From positions 1-28,029 of IMG/VR virus record IMGVR_UViG_3300029977_000008: DNA of 28,029 nt. One strand, written 5' to 3'. A program made the translations under genes and the position numbers. Numbering within the stretch: the stretch's first letter is position 1; each line of letters starts with the position of its first letter. The notes beneath the pieces were generated by a model that worked only from the letters and a program-made list of their open reading frames with translations, searched no databases and had not been told where the DNA came from. Origin of the DNA: a virus. Of this stretch, positions 13,789 to 23,549 are shown piece after piece.

Positions 13789-16700
13789 TTATTTATTTAA
13801 TTGTTTAATATCAAGTTGTTTTTCAATTGAAAATCTTTTTAACAATTCTTCAAGCAACTGATTTTTTTCTAATGTGGCTAAATTCTTTAAATCGTAAGTA
13901 TATCTATTAAGCAATCTTTGTTTATTTGCTTCATTCAATTTTTTTTGAGTAATTTCTTCTATCCTTTCAACCATCATCGGAAACATTTTAACAAAAAGAT
14001 TATTCCATTCTTTGATTAAATAAAGAACTTTTACCGCATCTCTCTGTTTAATTGCCTCTTTTATCTGTTTATTTCTCGCTTCTTTTTCATCATTTAAAAT
14101 TTTGATAAACTGCGATAAATTTCTAGCCTTTGTTAATCTTAATGGTGTAAAACCAAGTCCATAAGCTACCCTTTCAGCCAAAGTAAATTTTGCCTGCGGA
14201 ATTTCTGTATACCAATTCATTTTTACTCCTTCTTCCATAAAGAACAATGCTTCTACCATTCTAGCTATATTTGGAGAAATGGTTGAAAGAATATTTACTC
14301 CTTCTTTCCATTTACCTTCTCTAAATTTCTTTAAAGCGGTTAATCCTTTTTTAGCATCACTAATATTTACTCCCAAATTGCCGAGTAAAGTATCTTTTTC
14401 TAAAACTTGGAATGGTTCAGTAGAAAAGCCAGAACTTAAATCTACGCCAATTAAGGAGAATAAACCAGCAGCTAATTTAGGATATTTATTGTAAAAGTAA
14501 TTTAAAAGCAAAACTCCCAATCCACCACCTAAAATACCTAAAAATATTTTTAAAAGAGGTTCAATTAATTTTAAGCCAGATAAAAGAATATTTATTGTCC
14601 AAAATCTTGATAAGCGAGCAAATTTTTCAGCAGTAGTTAATGGTTGTGCTTTATAGAAAATTTCTGTTCCAGCAGTTGGTTTTCCCAAAGTTACTCTTAA
14701 TGCTTTATCAAGCCAAACTAATCTAATAAATTGAAATTGAAAAGCCAAACTGCCTAATGGATGCAAAAAAGCACGAGGTAAATCAGTATAATTATACATT
14801 CCCATTGAACCAGCCACTTCTCTAATTGCATAATCTATTGCCATATCTTCTTTACTTGCATAAGGCTCTAATCCATATTTTTTTCTAAATTCATTTTGAA
14901 TATTTAAATCAAACCTATTTAAAGCATATTGATAGTAACCCAAAAATGCTACACTTCTTGTAAACTTTTCTGCTTCAGTGAAAAGGCCCAATGGATGATA
15001 AATTTTTACATCTTTTATCGGTTTAAATTCGCCTCCTTCATATCTGATGGCATAATTAGTTAAAATATTGCTCTTTTTTAAAATTCTTTCTGCTTCTGGA
15101 GTTTTTAAATTTTTTATTGCTTGCACAATATTTTTATAGCCAAGTTCTGGAGAAAAGGTTATAAACTGAATTGAATTGATGCCTGCTTGTCTTAAACCAT
15201 AACCAAGTTTAAATGTTGCTTGCCATTTTTTAATTTTACCAGTTATTTTTCTCAATCCATAATAATGATAATCAAGCAAGCCTTGTGTTTCTATCGTGTT
15301 GATATATTCTTCCATTGCTTTTCTATAGCCAGGCGGAAGTTCTGGCAAAATCTTTCTTAAATCTTTACTCATTTCTTCAATATAATTTTTTCTCAAAAGT
15401 TTGCTAATGAGAATTTTTTGAACAACTAAGGGGTCTTTCAAATAACCACCTAAATTTGCTATTCTTGGCAATAATGCTCCGACAAAAACTTTTTTTCTTT
15501 TAATTTTTGCCACTCCTTTTAAAATTTCACTTTCCATTAATTCTTTTGTTGAAATTGATAAAGCATCAGAAACTTGAATTAAAAACCTAATAAATGCTTT
15601 TTGAGATAAAGGAGTGGCAGTAGAAGGCCATTGAAATCCTCTTTTTCTAATAACAGCATCAGTATTTGGATGTTGAGAAAGATATTTTTCAAAGAAATCT
15701 ATTGCATCTTTATATTTGCCAATGAATAATCTTTTCTTTTGCGATGGACTATAAACTTCAAAATTTCCGACAAAGAAATGATGAAGATAATTAGTAATGT
15801 CAAATCTGAAATGTTCTGGTTTGCCACCAACCCTTCTAACTAATTCTAAAATAATTTCTGCATTTTTCCGATAATCCTTAATCACGCTTTTATATGGTTC
15901 TGGCAATTTATCAACTTGTTCATCTGTTAATCCCATCTCAATATAATCAGCCAATTTTTCTTTTTGTTCTGGTGTTAATTTATATTTTTCAATCTGTTTA
16001 TTAATCCGACTCAATAAAACACTTTTTTCTGCCTCAAAAGCCAAGTTTTTAGTTATGATATCAGCCACTTTTTCTGAAGCGAGAGGATTACCAGCAAAAA
16101 TAACTCTGGCTGGTAAAAAACTTCTAAATAAATAAGTTAAAGCGGGGATGTCTTTTGGTGTTTGCTCTAAAATTTCTCTACCAATTGATTTTTCTAATCT
16201 TTTTATTTTTTGAGATGGGAAAAAACGTTCCCAAATTTCTCTAAACCAATTGATTTTATAATTGTTTATATCTTCGGGAGTAATCATGCCACCAAGTGCT
16301 TTTTTGCCAATTTCACCTGCTGGTTTTGATTTTGCTTTTTTTTCAACTGCTTCTAATGCCTGCCATTTTGCCTCCTTATAAGGAATGCCTTCTGCCCTTA
16401 ATTTAGCTAATTTATTTTTATAATAACCCATTAATGGACCAAGAGCCTTTAATCTTTCGCCAAAATTAGTGCGTTCTGGTTTGACTTCTGGTTTAACTTC
16501 TGGTTCAACTTCTGGCTTGACTTCTGGTTTGGCTTCTGGTTTGGCTTCTGGTTTGGCTTCTGATTTGGCTTCTGGCTTGACTTCTGATTTGGCTTCTGGT
16601 TTGACTTCTGGTTTGACTTCTGACTTTGATAATCCCCCTTGAGGAATTTCTGGCTTAATTCCCTTAACTACATTCCAAAATTCCCCTAAATTTTTAAATC

Positions 16701-18120
16701 CTGCCCTTTCTAAAGCATCACCTATTTCTTTTGCTTTTCCGCTATCAATTATGATATCTTTTAAATCTTCTGGAGTTTCTACTAATTTTGCCTGTTCTGC
16801 TAATGGTTTAAGTTCTGGAGGGATTTTTGGCTTGACTTCTGGTTTAACCTCCTCTATAGGAGCTTTAATCGCTTCTGAAGTGATTTTTGGAGTGGAAGTT
16901 GGGGTAATTGTGGTTGGCGAAGTTGGAATGATTGGTGGTTGGGCACTTGGAACTGGTTTTACTTCACGAGCCACAGAAGGAATAATATCTTTAGCAAAGT
17001 TAATATCAATTGGTTTAGAAACAATTTCTTTTGGCGTTGCCTTAATGTTAAATAATTTTTTCAAACTTTCTATAAACGCATTACCGCTAATGTTATAAGC
17101 CCGATAAGTTAATTTTGTGCCATCAAAAATTTCTTGAATATAGGTATTAGTTGGAATTGGCTCACCTGGAATTTGTATGGATTGTAAAGTTTCAGGGTCA
17201 ATAACTGTTTTAGGAGCACCTGGTTTAAATAATTGAAACCATCTTGAAATTGGTTCTTTTTTTAGAAATGGAGAAATTTCGTTAGGTTTGGTTGGTTTAA
17301 TTTCTATAACATATTCATAATAAACCCCACCAGGAAGTATTTTTGGCTTTGCTACTCCTTCTGGTGTAACTTCATAACCAAAAGTAGGTTCCATTACTTT
17401 CAATGGAACTTTTTTAACTGCTGGGGCAGTTAATCCTTGATAAAGCATTTCTAAAAATTTTGAAGCAATAGCCACATCAAGAATAGTTGATAATCCTCCA
17501 GCCACATATTTCCAATTAGATTTTTTTGCTTCTTCAGCCGTTATTGGTTGATATTTTTCTGGTTGAATAGCCGAAGCAATTTCACTGATTAATGGTGCTA
17601 ATTCCATCGCTTCTTCACCTTTGGTAATTATTCTTTTTGTCAATGGTTCATAAATTTTCTTTGGTATTTTTTCTGGTGTTTTTAAGTTTTCTAAATTAAT
17701 TTTAATTGCTCTTATTGGGTCAAAAGTTTTAACAATATCAAAAAGCGTTTTTCCCATTCCCGTAAAAAAATCAATAACCCCTTTGCCAATTTCACCAGCA
17801 AATTTTCCCGTTTCTTTTAAAGCATATAAAGCACTTTCGCCAATTGTTGGCTTTGTTTTTATCTTTGGTGCTTGCGATAAATAAGAAAACATTGGGGCTT
17901 CTGATAAATAAGAAACCGCTGGTTGTTCAGCGGGCATTTTTGGTTCTTCCCAATTATATTTTGTTTTTAATTTTTCATATTCAGTCTTTAAATCTCCTAA
18001 TGGAGATGGTTGAATAGATAAAGATGGCTGAATAGAAATAGAAAGTGGTTTCAACAAATCGCTATCTTTATATTTTTCCATCAATCTTTCATATTCTTTT
18101 TTTATATCTTCAAGTGGCAT
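13789..18120 (-). CDS. Giant internal virion / ejection protein candidate
   Basis: A 1443-aa protein, the largest in the genome. An Ala/Gly-rich helical N-terminus with possible amphipathic helices (GKFAGEIGKGVIDFFTGMG) is followed by a Pro/Lys/Glu/Val repeat tract (about residues 495-550). A long helical middle and a hydrophobic segment (ILLSGLKLIEPLLKIFLGIL, then GGGLGVLLLNYFY) precede a charged helical C-terminus. Large proteins with membrane segments encoded near the tail genes of podoviruses are usually packaged internal proteins that form an ejection channel. The C-terminal half (LPARVIFAGNP, YGLRQAGINSIQF) resembles large polyvalent-protein-associated domains, but I cannot name one safely. 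No enzyme motif is seen. Confidence 0.65.
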   Translation of the reverse strand: MPLEDIKKEYERLMEKYKDSDLLKPLSISIQPSLSIQPSPLGDLKTEYEKLKTKYNWEEPKMPAEQPAVSYLSEAPMFSYLSQAPKIKTKPTIGESALYALKETGKFAGEIGKGVIDFFTGMGKTLFDIVKTFDPIRAIKINLENLKTPEKIPKKIYEPLTKRIITKGEEAMELAPLISEIASAIQPEKYQPITAEEAKKSNWKYVAGGLSTILDVAIASKFLEMLYQGLTAPAVKKVPLKVMEPTFGYEVTPEGVAKPKILPGGVYYEYVIEIKPTKPNEISPFLKKEPISRWFQLFKPGAPKTVIDPETLQSIQIPGEPIPTNTYIQEIFDGTKLTYRAYNISGNAFIESLKKLFNIKATPKEIVSKPIDINFAKDIIPSVAREVKPVPSAQPPIIPTSPTTITPTSTPKITSEAIKAPIEEVKPEVKPKIPPELKPLAEQAKLVETPEDLKDIIIDSGKAKEIGDALERAGFKNLGEFWNVVKGIKPEIPQGGLSKSEVKPEVKPEAKSEVKPEAKSEAKPEAKPEAKPEVKPEVEPEVKPEVKPERTNFGERLKALGPLMGYYKNKLAKLRAEGIPYKEAKWQALEAVEKKAKSKPAGEIGKKALGGMITPEDINNYKINWFREIWERFFPSQKIKRLEKSIGREILEQTPKDIPALTYLFRSFLPARVIFAGNPLASEKVADIITKNLAFEAEKSVLLSRINKQIEKYKLTPEQKEKLADYIEMGLTDEQVDKLPEPYKSVIKDYRKNAEIILELVRRVGGKPEHFRFDITNYLHHFFVGNFEVYSPSQKKRLFIGKYKDAIDFFEKYLSQHPNTDAVIRKRGFQWPSTATPLSQKAFIRFLIQVSDALSISTKELMESEILKGVAKIKRKKVFVGALLPRIANLGGYLKDPLVVQKILISKLLRKNYIEEMSKDLRKILPELPPGYRKAMEEYINTIETQGLLDYHYYGLRKITGKIKKWQATFKLGYGLRQAGINSIQFITFSPELGYKNIVQAIKNLKTPEAERILKKSNILTNYAIRYEGGEFKPIKDVKIYHPLGLFTEAEKFTRSVAFLGYYQYALNRFDLNIQNEFRKKYGLEPYASKEDMAIDYAIREVAGSMGMYNYTDLPRAFLHPLGSLAFQFQFIRLVWLDKALRVTLGKPTAGTEIFYKAQPLTTAEKFARLSRFWTINILLSGLKLIEPLLKIFLGILGGGLGVLLLNYFYNKYPKLAAGLFSLIGVDLSSGFSTEPFQVLEKDTLLGNLGVNISDAKKGLTALKKFREGKWKEGVNILSTISPNIARMVEALFFMEEGVKMNWYTEIPQAKFTLAERVAYGLGFTPLRLTKARNLSQFIKILNDEKEARNKQIKEAIKQRDAVKVLYLIKEWNNLFVKMFPMMVERIEEITQKKLNEANKQRLLNRYTYDLKNLATLEKNQLLEELLKRFSIEKQLDIKQLNK
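16473..16630 (-). repeat. In-gene PEVK-like repeat tract
   Basis: Imperfect 12-bp units (about CCAGAAGTCAAA or CCAGAAGCCAAA on the minus strand) encode KPEVKPEAKSEVKPEAKSEA and similar. The near-identity of units points to slippage or unequal crossover, so copy number is likely to vary. Confidence 0.85.
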
Positions 18121-18128
18121 ATTTTTAA

Positions 18129-20225
18129 TTATTCAAAAAGGTCTAAAATTCTTTCATACCAACTTTTTCCTTTTTCCTTCTCTTCAGTTTTGGATAATGT
18201 TTCTTTCAAAGCAGGTGAGGAAATTCCTAAAATATCTAATGATGTGGCTGAACCCCTTGGTTTAAAGTATGGAGCCAAAGCAGGAAATTCAATTTGTGCT
18301 TTTTCAATACTCATTTCTCCAGTATTTATTTTCTCTTGAACTCTATTAATAAATGCTTGAATGTCAGGAGGTAATAATTTGGCTGGTGGAATGGTGTATC
18401 CTTGTAATTTGATTTTTGCCTCTTCCCATTTTTTCTTAACATATGGAGAAGTCGGTAAATAAGAGACGCCCTCTTCTTGACTTAATCTTTGAGCAAACCA
18501 GAGAGGTGGATTTTTTAAATTCTGAATATCAGCAATTTCTTTTGGAGATAAACCATAAACACCTTTTTCTAATGCCCATTCAGTAGTTGTTGGTTTACTA
18601 GCCATGCCTGTTGTACCTACCGTATTTGAAATGGCTTTAACCTGCAATTTTAATTTTAAAATTTTTAAATCTTGTTCTTCTTTCTTTGTATCAGTTAAAA
18701 TTGGTAAAACATTTTCAAGTAATTGAGTTTGATATTGAGTAGAAGCATAATTAAACCAATCTTTAATATAATCAGCAGTATAGGCTTTTGCTTCTTTTAT
18801 TGCTGTCCTTTGAGTATCAATGTATTTATCAATCCATTTAGAAACTAAAGAACTTTTCTTTTCTATTATTTTTGTTTCTAAATCAAATAGTTTTTCAGCG
18901 ATTTCTTGCTCTGTTTTTGAAACATCAGAACTAATTTTTGCTTTAGCTTCTTCTAATTTTTCATCTAATCTTCTCAATTGTTGAAGATAAGTTAATTCTT
19001 TTTGTTGAAGCATCAAATTATATTTTGTTTTTACATCACTAATTTGCCTATCGTATTTAGCATTTAAAGTAGCAATAGCATTAATTGCTTGTCCGCTGGT
19101 ATTTAGTGCTCCAAGTTTAGCCAAATAACCAGTCAAATATCTTTGAGCCCCTGTTTTCTGTTCTTCTAATGTGGCTAATTGTCTATCTAAATCTGCTTGT
19201 AAATATTGTTTTGAAAGGTCAAAGAAATTTTTTAAATCTGTTTTTTCATTTTCAATCTGTTCTTCTAATTGCTTCTTTTTTAATTCTGCTTCTTCTTTTA
19301 ATTGCTGAATATATCCTTTTTTATCTTCTCCGCCATAATAATATTCTTTCCAAAGTTGAGGAATTTGCTCCAATGCTTTCCTTTGTTCTTCAACAAATTT
19401 TGTTAGTGGTTCAAGAGTTTCCATGTATTGCTTTTCATAAATTGGCTGTAAATAGCGAGTAGCAAATTGTTTAATGTATGATTGATAAGGTATTAATGCT
19501 TGTTGGGTGATTTTTGTAGCAATTTTGTTTATTTCATCATAACTAAAACCAGCCCTTGCCATATCTTGTAATTGTTTTTGAATTTGTGGGCTGGCTTCTG
19601 GAAAAGCAGTTAAAAATTGAGTAGAAGTATCAACAATTAAATCGCCATATTTCTTATTGATTTTTTCTTGTTCCTCATTTTTTTGGTCTTCTGTTAGCCA
19701 AGGATTTTCAGAAATTCTTTTAATCTCTGCTTGCCAAGCTTTAATTGTTTTTTCCAATTCATCTTGTGTCTGCTCCCACTTACTTTTATATTCTTCTGCT
19801 TTTGCCTGTGCTCGTGTTAATGCTTCCTGTAAAATATCAATCGGTGTTTTTTCTGGAACTGCTGGGGTTGTTGTGGCTATTGGGGTTAAAGAAGGTGATA
19901 ATTGCGGTTGGCTTTCTTTCAAAATATCAGCAAAAGTTTGAGAACCAATAATTGGCTGATTTAATGGAGTAGAACCAAAAGGAATTGATGAGGTAGTGGT
20001 TGATTGCGGTTTTGTAATTTCTCCGCCAATTTTTGCTCCACTGGTTTTTAAAAAATCTTCTAATGAAACATTTTTAAAATGAGTAATTCCACCCCAATTG
20101 CTAAATCCTGTATATTTTTCCCAATCAGAAGCATTCCAAGAACCAACGAATGGTTTTAATTCTTTGGTTGCTTCATCATATTGATAAACGGTTGGTGAAG
20201 TTCCAAATTTAAGATATTGAGGCAT
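18129..20225 (-). CDS. Coiled-coil virion protein, internal protein candidate
   Basis: A 698-aa protein. The N-terminus (MPQYLKFGTSPTVYQYD, then NWGGITHF) looks like a small folded unit, followed by a Thr/Pro-rich linker (about residues 70-125). A very long charged coiled coil covers about residues 130-530, with LEEQIENEKTDLKNFFDL and LRRLDEKLEEAKAKI as typical stretches. A Pro-rich tail includes PPAKLLPPDIQAF. It is next to the 1443-aa protein, and the pair recalls the internal virion proteins of T7-like and P22-like phages. No tape-measure or enzyme signature is visible. Confidence 0.65.
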   Translation of the reverse strand: MPQYLKFGTSPTVYQYDEATKELKPFVGSWNASDWEKYTGFSNWGGITHFKNVSLEDFLKTSGAKIGGEITKPQSTTTSSIPFGSTPLNQPIIGSQTFADILKESQPQLSPSLTPIATTTPAVPEKTPIDILQEALTRAQAKAEEYKSKWEQTQDELEKTIKAWQAEIKRISENPWLTEDQKNEEQEKINKKYGDLIVDTSTQFLTAFPEASPQIQKQLQDMARAGFSYDEINKIATKITQQALIPYQSYIKQFATRYLQPIYEKQYMETLEPLTKFVEEQRKALEQIPQLWKEYYYGGEDKKGYIQQLKEEAELKKKQLEEQIENEKTDLKNFFDLSKQYLQADLDRQLATLEEQKTGAQRYLTGYLAKLGALNTSGQAINAIATLNAKYDRQISDVKTKYNLMLQQKELTYLQQLRRLDEKLEEAKAKISSDVSKTEQEIAEKLFDLETKIIEKKSSLVSKWIDKYIDTQRTAIKEAKAYTADYIKDWFNYASTQYQTQLLENVLPILTDTKKEEQDLKILKLKLQVKAISNTVGTTGMASKPTTTEWALEKGVYGLSPKEIADIQNLKNPPLWFAQRLSQEEGVSYLPTSPYVKKKWEEAKIKLQGYTIPPAKLLPPDIQAFINRVQEKINTGEMSIEKAQIEFPALAPYFKPRGSATSLDILGISSPALKETLSKTEEKEKGKSWYERILDLFE

Positions 20226-20237
20226 ATGATTAAGAGG

Positions 20238-21395
20238 TTATGATGGTTTAGCAAAAAGCATTAAAGATAATCCTTTCCAATTAAAAGTATTAGTAAGAGC
20301 AGAAGTTCTTCCTTCAATACTTATTGTTACAAAACCTGCAGGAAGAGAACTAATATCAAACCATTCGGTTCCATCTCTCCACGCATAACTATCAGAGGAA
20401 AAACTAAACTGAACACTTGTTCCAACATTAGGAACATTAAGTCTAATATCAGTCGTTGCTCCTACTGCAGCCTTACAATACATAGTTAATCTTAAAAATT
20501 TTTGTCCATCAGGAAGATAAACTCTAATTCCTGTTATTCTCAGCCAAACACCAGAAGCAGTAAAAGAAAAGCTTTTTTCATTATCATTTTCTGAAGAACC
20601 ATCAATAACCAGATAAGGAATTTTATCTACATAACTTTTTCTTGTTGCCTGATTATCGTTTGTCGGGTCTAAATTTGGCAAAACAGGAATTGAAGTAAAT
20701 GTTTTAACTCCTCCAATTGTTTGATTGCCCGTTAATTTTACTACTTCGCTATTACTCGGCACATCTAAATTAATTCTTGCCTCTAATGTTGTCGTTGCTC
20801 CTGTTCCTCCTTGACTTACTGGCACTGGCAAACTTGATGGTATTTTTTCCAGTATTGGGTCATTACTTCCAACAGCAATTGGATTATTTGGGTCTTCTGG
20901 GTCAACACTCAATTTAGTAATTCCTTTAGTCGTTGAAGAAGCATTTGGTGCTCCAGCCGTCATCGCGTCATCTACATATTTTTTATGAACTGCTTGATTA
21001 TCTTCAGTTGGAGTATCATCTGGTAAAATTGGAAAAGAAGAAAATGTCTTTACTCCAGCAATCGTTTCATTACCAGTTTTTTTAACTGAATTATCCACTT
21101 CTTCTTTCATTTCATTCCAATGTTCAGCCGTTAAATTTCCTCTTATTGGCTCACCAATAGAATGAGGTTGAGCATTTGTTCCCCCTAATCCTCTTTGAGT
21201 AACATTAATATAATTACCAATTTCATCAGTTCCTTTGCCATTATAAGCAATAATTTCTCTTTTAGTGCTAACAGATGGAGAAATAACTAAATAACCTTCA
21301 TCTAATTGAGGCAAAACATCAACATAAATTTTGCCCGTTGAATTGCCACAAGCCACTGTTAATGAAGCCCGATAAAAATTTTCTAATTGTTTCAT
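20238..21395 (-). CDS. Second tail fibre / tail appendage protein
   Basis: A 385-aa protein from ATG 21395 (MKQLENFYRASLTVACG), four bases after the nozzle stop; an upstream in-frame start would overlap that gene by 83 bp. Two copies of the fibre repeat are visible: ETIAGVKTFSSFPILPDD with AVHKKYVDD, and QTIGGVKTFTSIPVLPN with ATRKSYVDK. A Ser/Thr/Gly shaft piece (SQGGTGATTTLEARINL) joins them. The N-terminal 100 residues hold VDVLPQLDEGYLVISPS and RGLGGTNAQPHSIG, a module often seen near the phage baseplate or nozzle. The C-terminal strand-rich domain is probably the receptor-binding head. Confidence 0.78.
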   Translation of the reverse strand: MKQLENFYRASLTVACGNSTGKIYVDVLPQLDEGYLVISPSVSTKREIIAYNGKGTDEIGNYINVTQRGLGGTNAQPHSIGEPIRGNLTAEHWNEMKEEVDNSVKKTGNETIAGVKTFSSFPILPDDTPTEDNQAVHKKYVDDAMTAGAPNASSTTKGITKLSVDPEDPNNPIAVGSNDPILEKIPSSLPVPVSQGGTGATTTLEARINLDVPSNSEVVKLTGNQTIGGVKTFTSIPVLPNLDPTNDNQATRKSYVDKIPYLVIDGSSENDNEKSFSFTASGVWLRITGIRVYLPDGQKFLRLTMYCKAAVGATTDIRLNVPNVGTSVQFSFSSDSYAWRDGTEWFDISSLPAGFVTISIEGRTSALTNTFNWKGLSLMLFAKPS

Positions 21396-21399
21396 ATGT

Positions 21400-22941
21400 T
21401 TAAGAAATGTTAAATGTCTTGCTTGGCTGAATATATCGCCTATCTCTGGCTTTATATTCAAGGCCAAGACGAGAGATAACAAAATTTTTTAAACTATTAT
21501 TACCGACCTTTATTTTTAAAGTATTTCCTTTATCAAGAAAATATATTCTGCGTTTAACATATTCAGTTGGTTCTATTTCTTCCCCATAACCATCTCCCAC
21601 AAAAATTTGTCCAACAACTACTTCACCAATTGTATTTTCCATCCCATCATTTTCAACAACAATTGAAAATGATTTTGTTTTTTTCCACCTTTCGTCAAAA
21701 TCATCAATGATTAATTCAACATCGCAAATTGTTTCTATATTCTTAAATTCCAAATCTAAAGATTTAAAGATTAATGTTTTTAGAAAATCCTGTTCGCCAA
21801 TTTGCTTAAAAACCGCATAAGATTTAATCGGCTCTCCATTATCATTATACCCATCAGTCCATTTATAAATCTTCCCTTTTTCAGTCAAAGTTGAGAAATA
21901 AACTTTATCTTGATAAATTGTGACACAATACATTCTTGCCTTTACCCTATCAACTAATTTCGTCCAGTTATTTTTGTAAAGAATATGACAAATATAGGTG
22001 GTATTGTTTACTTCATCTGCCCCTAATGGTACAGATAAATAGAACCTGTTTTGATGATAGAAAGCAACTGCTCTATCAGCGAAATTTTCATTTATTTTTG
22101 CTAAACCATCTTTAATTTGATTTGATAAAGATATAGGGTCAAAACCAACCACCCCACCACCAAACATACTTGTCAACCAAGCAATCCTTCTTACTTCTTT
22201 GCCAGTAAAAAACCAAACATCATTTTCAACCCAACAATAGCCTTTTTTTGATACACAACCATAATTGCTTGAAATAACATCTATTTTTGGAATATAAAGT
22301 TGAGAATTTGGCTCGTAAACAAATTGAAGTCGCCAAGTTGATTTTTCTTTAAAAATTATCAAATAATTGTAATATTTAACTAAACCAGTAATTTTATCAG
22401 TGCCTGGTGGCTTAACCACATTGGCTGTTGGAAAATTTAATGGCTCTCCTGGCTCTGAATAATAAAGAGATAAAGGATAAGTTTCATTGCCAGCAATAAA
22501 TAATCTATCTTCAAAAATTTCTAAAATATTGCCAGTTGGTTTACCAGTATGAACTTGAACATTCCCACTTCCATCCCAACTCATTAACGCATCTACTCCA
22601 TTAGCCATATAAAGAACATCATCATAAACTTTATAACCCATCATTTTTCCATCTGTTAAATTTTCTTTTAAATCTGTCCAATTTCCATTGTTATAATACT
22701 GCAATTTTGTTCCAATTGTCCTTAAAAGAAATTCATTGCCATTTTGCTTTTTATAACTGAATAAACTTGTGATTATATCATCTCCATTTTCGTTAAATAA
22801 TTCACAGCCAGTATCTTTTTGAATTTCATTTGCCCCAGTATAAATGCAATTAACTGGCACCTCCTTTTTTCCACTCACTCCTTCATCAATATCAACAATA
22901 TCTAATAAATTTGAAACAACTAATTTTTTGGTGGCTTCCAT
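21400..22941 (-). CDS. Beta-rich tail nozzle / tail-tube B-like protein
   Basis: A 513-aa protein made of repeating strand motifs with Trp/Tyr and Gly turns, such as GYKVYDDVLYMANGVDALMSW, LEIFEDRLFIAGN, YYNYLIIFKEKSTWRLQF and WVENDVWFFTGKEVRRI. This resembles the beta-propeller-containing nozzle proteins that close the podovirus tail (T7 gp12 and P22 gp10 type). It follows the adaptor gene and precedes a fibre, the usual order. The fold is inferred from pattern and neighbours. The start, ATG 22941, lies 4 bp after the adaptor stop and has no Shine-Dalgarno. Confidence 0.75.
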   Translation of the reverse strand: MEATKKLVVSNLLDIVDIDEGVSGKKEVPVNCIYTGANEIQKDTGCELFNENGDDIITSLFSYKKQNGNEFLLRTIGTKLQYYNNGNWTDLKENLTDGKMMGYKVYDDVLYMANGVDALMSWDGSGNVQVHTGKPTGNILEIFEDRLFIAGNETYPLSLYYSEPGEPLNFPTANVVKPPGTDKITGLVKYYNYLIIFKEKSTWRLQFVYEPNSQLYIPKIDVISSNYGCVSKKGYCWVENDVWFFTGKEVRRIAWLTSMFGGGVVGFDPISLSNQIKDGLAKINENFADRAVAFYHQNRFYLSVPLGADEVNNTTYICHILYKNNWTKLVDRVKARMYCVTIYQDKVYFSTLTEKGKIYKWTDGYNDNGEPIKSYAVFKQIGEQDFLKTLIFKSLDLEFKNIETICDVELIIDDFDERWKKTKSFSIVVENDGMENTIGEVVVGQIFVGDGYGEEIEPTEYVKRRIYFLDKGNTLKIKVGNNSLKNFVISRLGLEYKARDRRYIQPSKTFNIS

Positions 22942-22945
22942 AAGA

Positions 22946-23545
22946 TTAAATTAACTTCGTATATTCAAATAATGATTTTCCTTCTTGCCCACTCTCCTCT
23001 CTTTTTCTCAAAAGTTTTGTCCTTTCATCTTTTAAAAGAATGTATTTTTGCTGATAAACATTAGCTAATTCATTTTCTTGCATATCTTCAAAACAACGAT
23101 AAACTGCTCCCAAAATTAAAACTTCGTGAAATAATGGGTCAATGTCTGGCTCTTCATTAAGTTTTTCAGAAGTAATTTCTGTTGGTTTGCGATAATAATA
23201 TAAATCAAGAGAAGTGGTTGTATCTGGTTTAACAAGAATTTTATTTTCTAAAATAGTCAAACAATAATTTTCGTCTCCTTCCAAAAAGTTTTCTATCGGC
23301 CTTAAAGAAAACTCTTTTGCTCCATCAGTAGCATAATAAAAACTCAAATAATCTGCTGGCAAATCGGCTTTACCATCAGTAAAAGTAAGAGTAGTTTTTT
23401 TAATTCTGCTTTGAAGATTCAAATTAGAAGAAATTTCCAATAAAATATTGTTTAATACTCTAATAATATCGCTATCAGTAAAAATACCCACATTATGCTC
23501 CAAAATTTTTTTTCTTATTGCTTGAATTATTTCCCTTGAAGTCAT
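22946..23545 (-). CDS. Head-tail adaptor (T7 gp11-like)
   Basis: A 199-aa protein with a helical start (SREIIQAIRKKILEHN, then DIIRVLNNILLEISSNLNLQ), a central strand hairpin (TLTFTDGKADLPADYLSFYY), and a second helical half (PLFHEVLILGAVYRCFEDM, ANVYQQKYILLKDERTKLL). This helix-sheet-helix layout is typical of podovirus gatekeeper or adaptor proteins, which form a ring under the portal. Size and position, after the coat and before the nozzle, agree. The assignment is by pattern, not by a diagnostic motif. Confidence 0.75.
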   Translation of the reverse strand: MTSREIIQAIRKKILEHNVGIFTDSDIIRVLNNILLEISSNLNLQSRIKKTTLTFTDGKADLPADYLSFYYATDGAKEFSLRPIENFLEGDENYCLTILENKILVKPDTTTSLDLYYYRKPTEITSEKLNEEPDIDPLFHEVLILGAVYRCFEDMQENELANVYQQKYILLKDERTKLLRKREESGQEGKSLFEYTKLI

Positions 23546-23549
23546 AAGT

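Noticed and set aside
21396-21482. Upstream start for the second fibre gene
   Set aside because: It would overlap the nozzle gene out of frame; ATG 21395 lies four bases after that gene's stop like most starts here.
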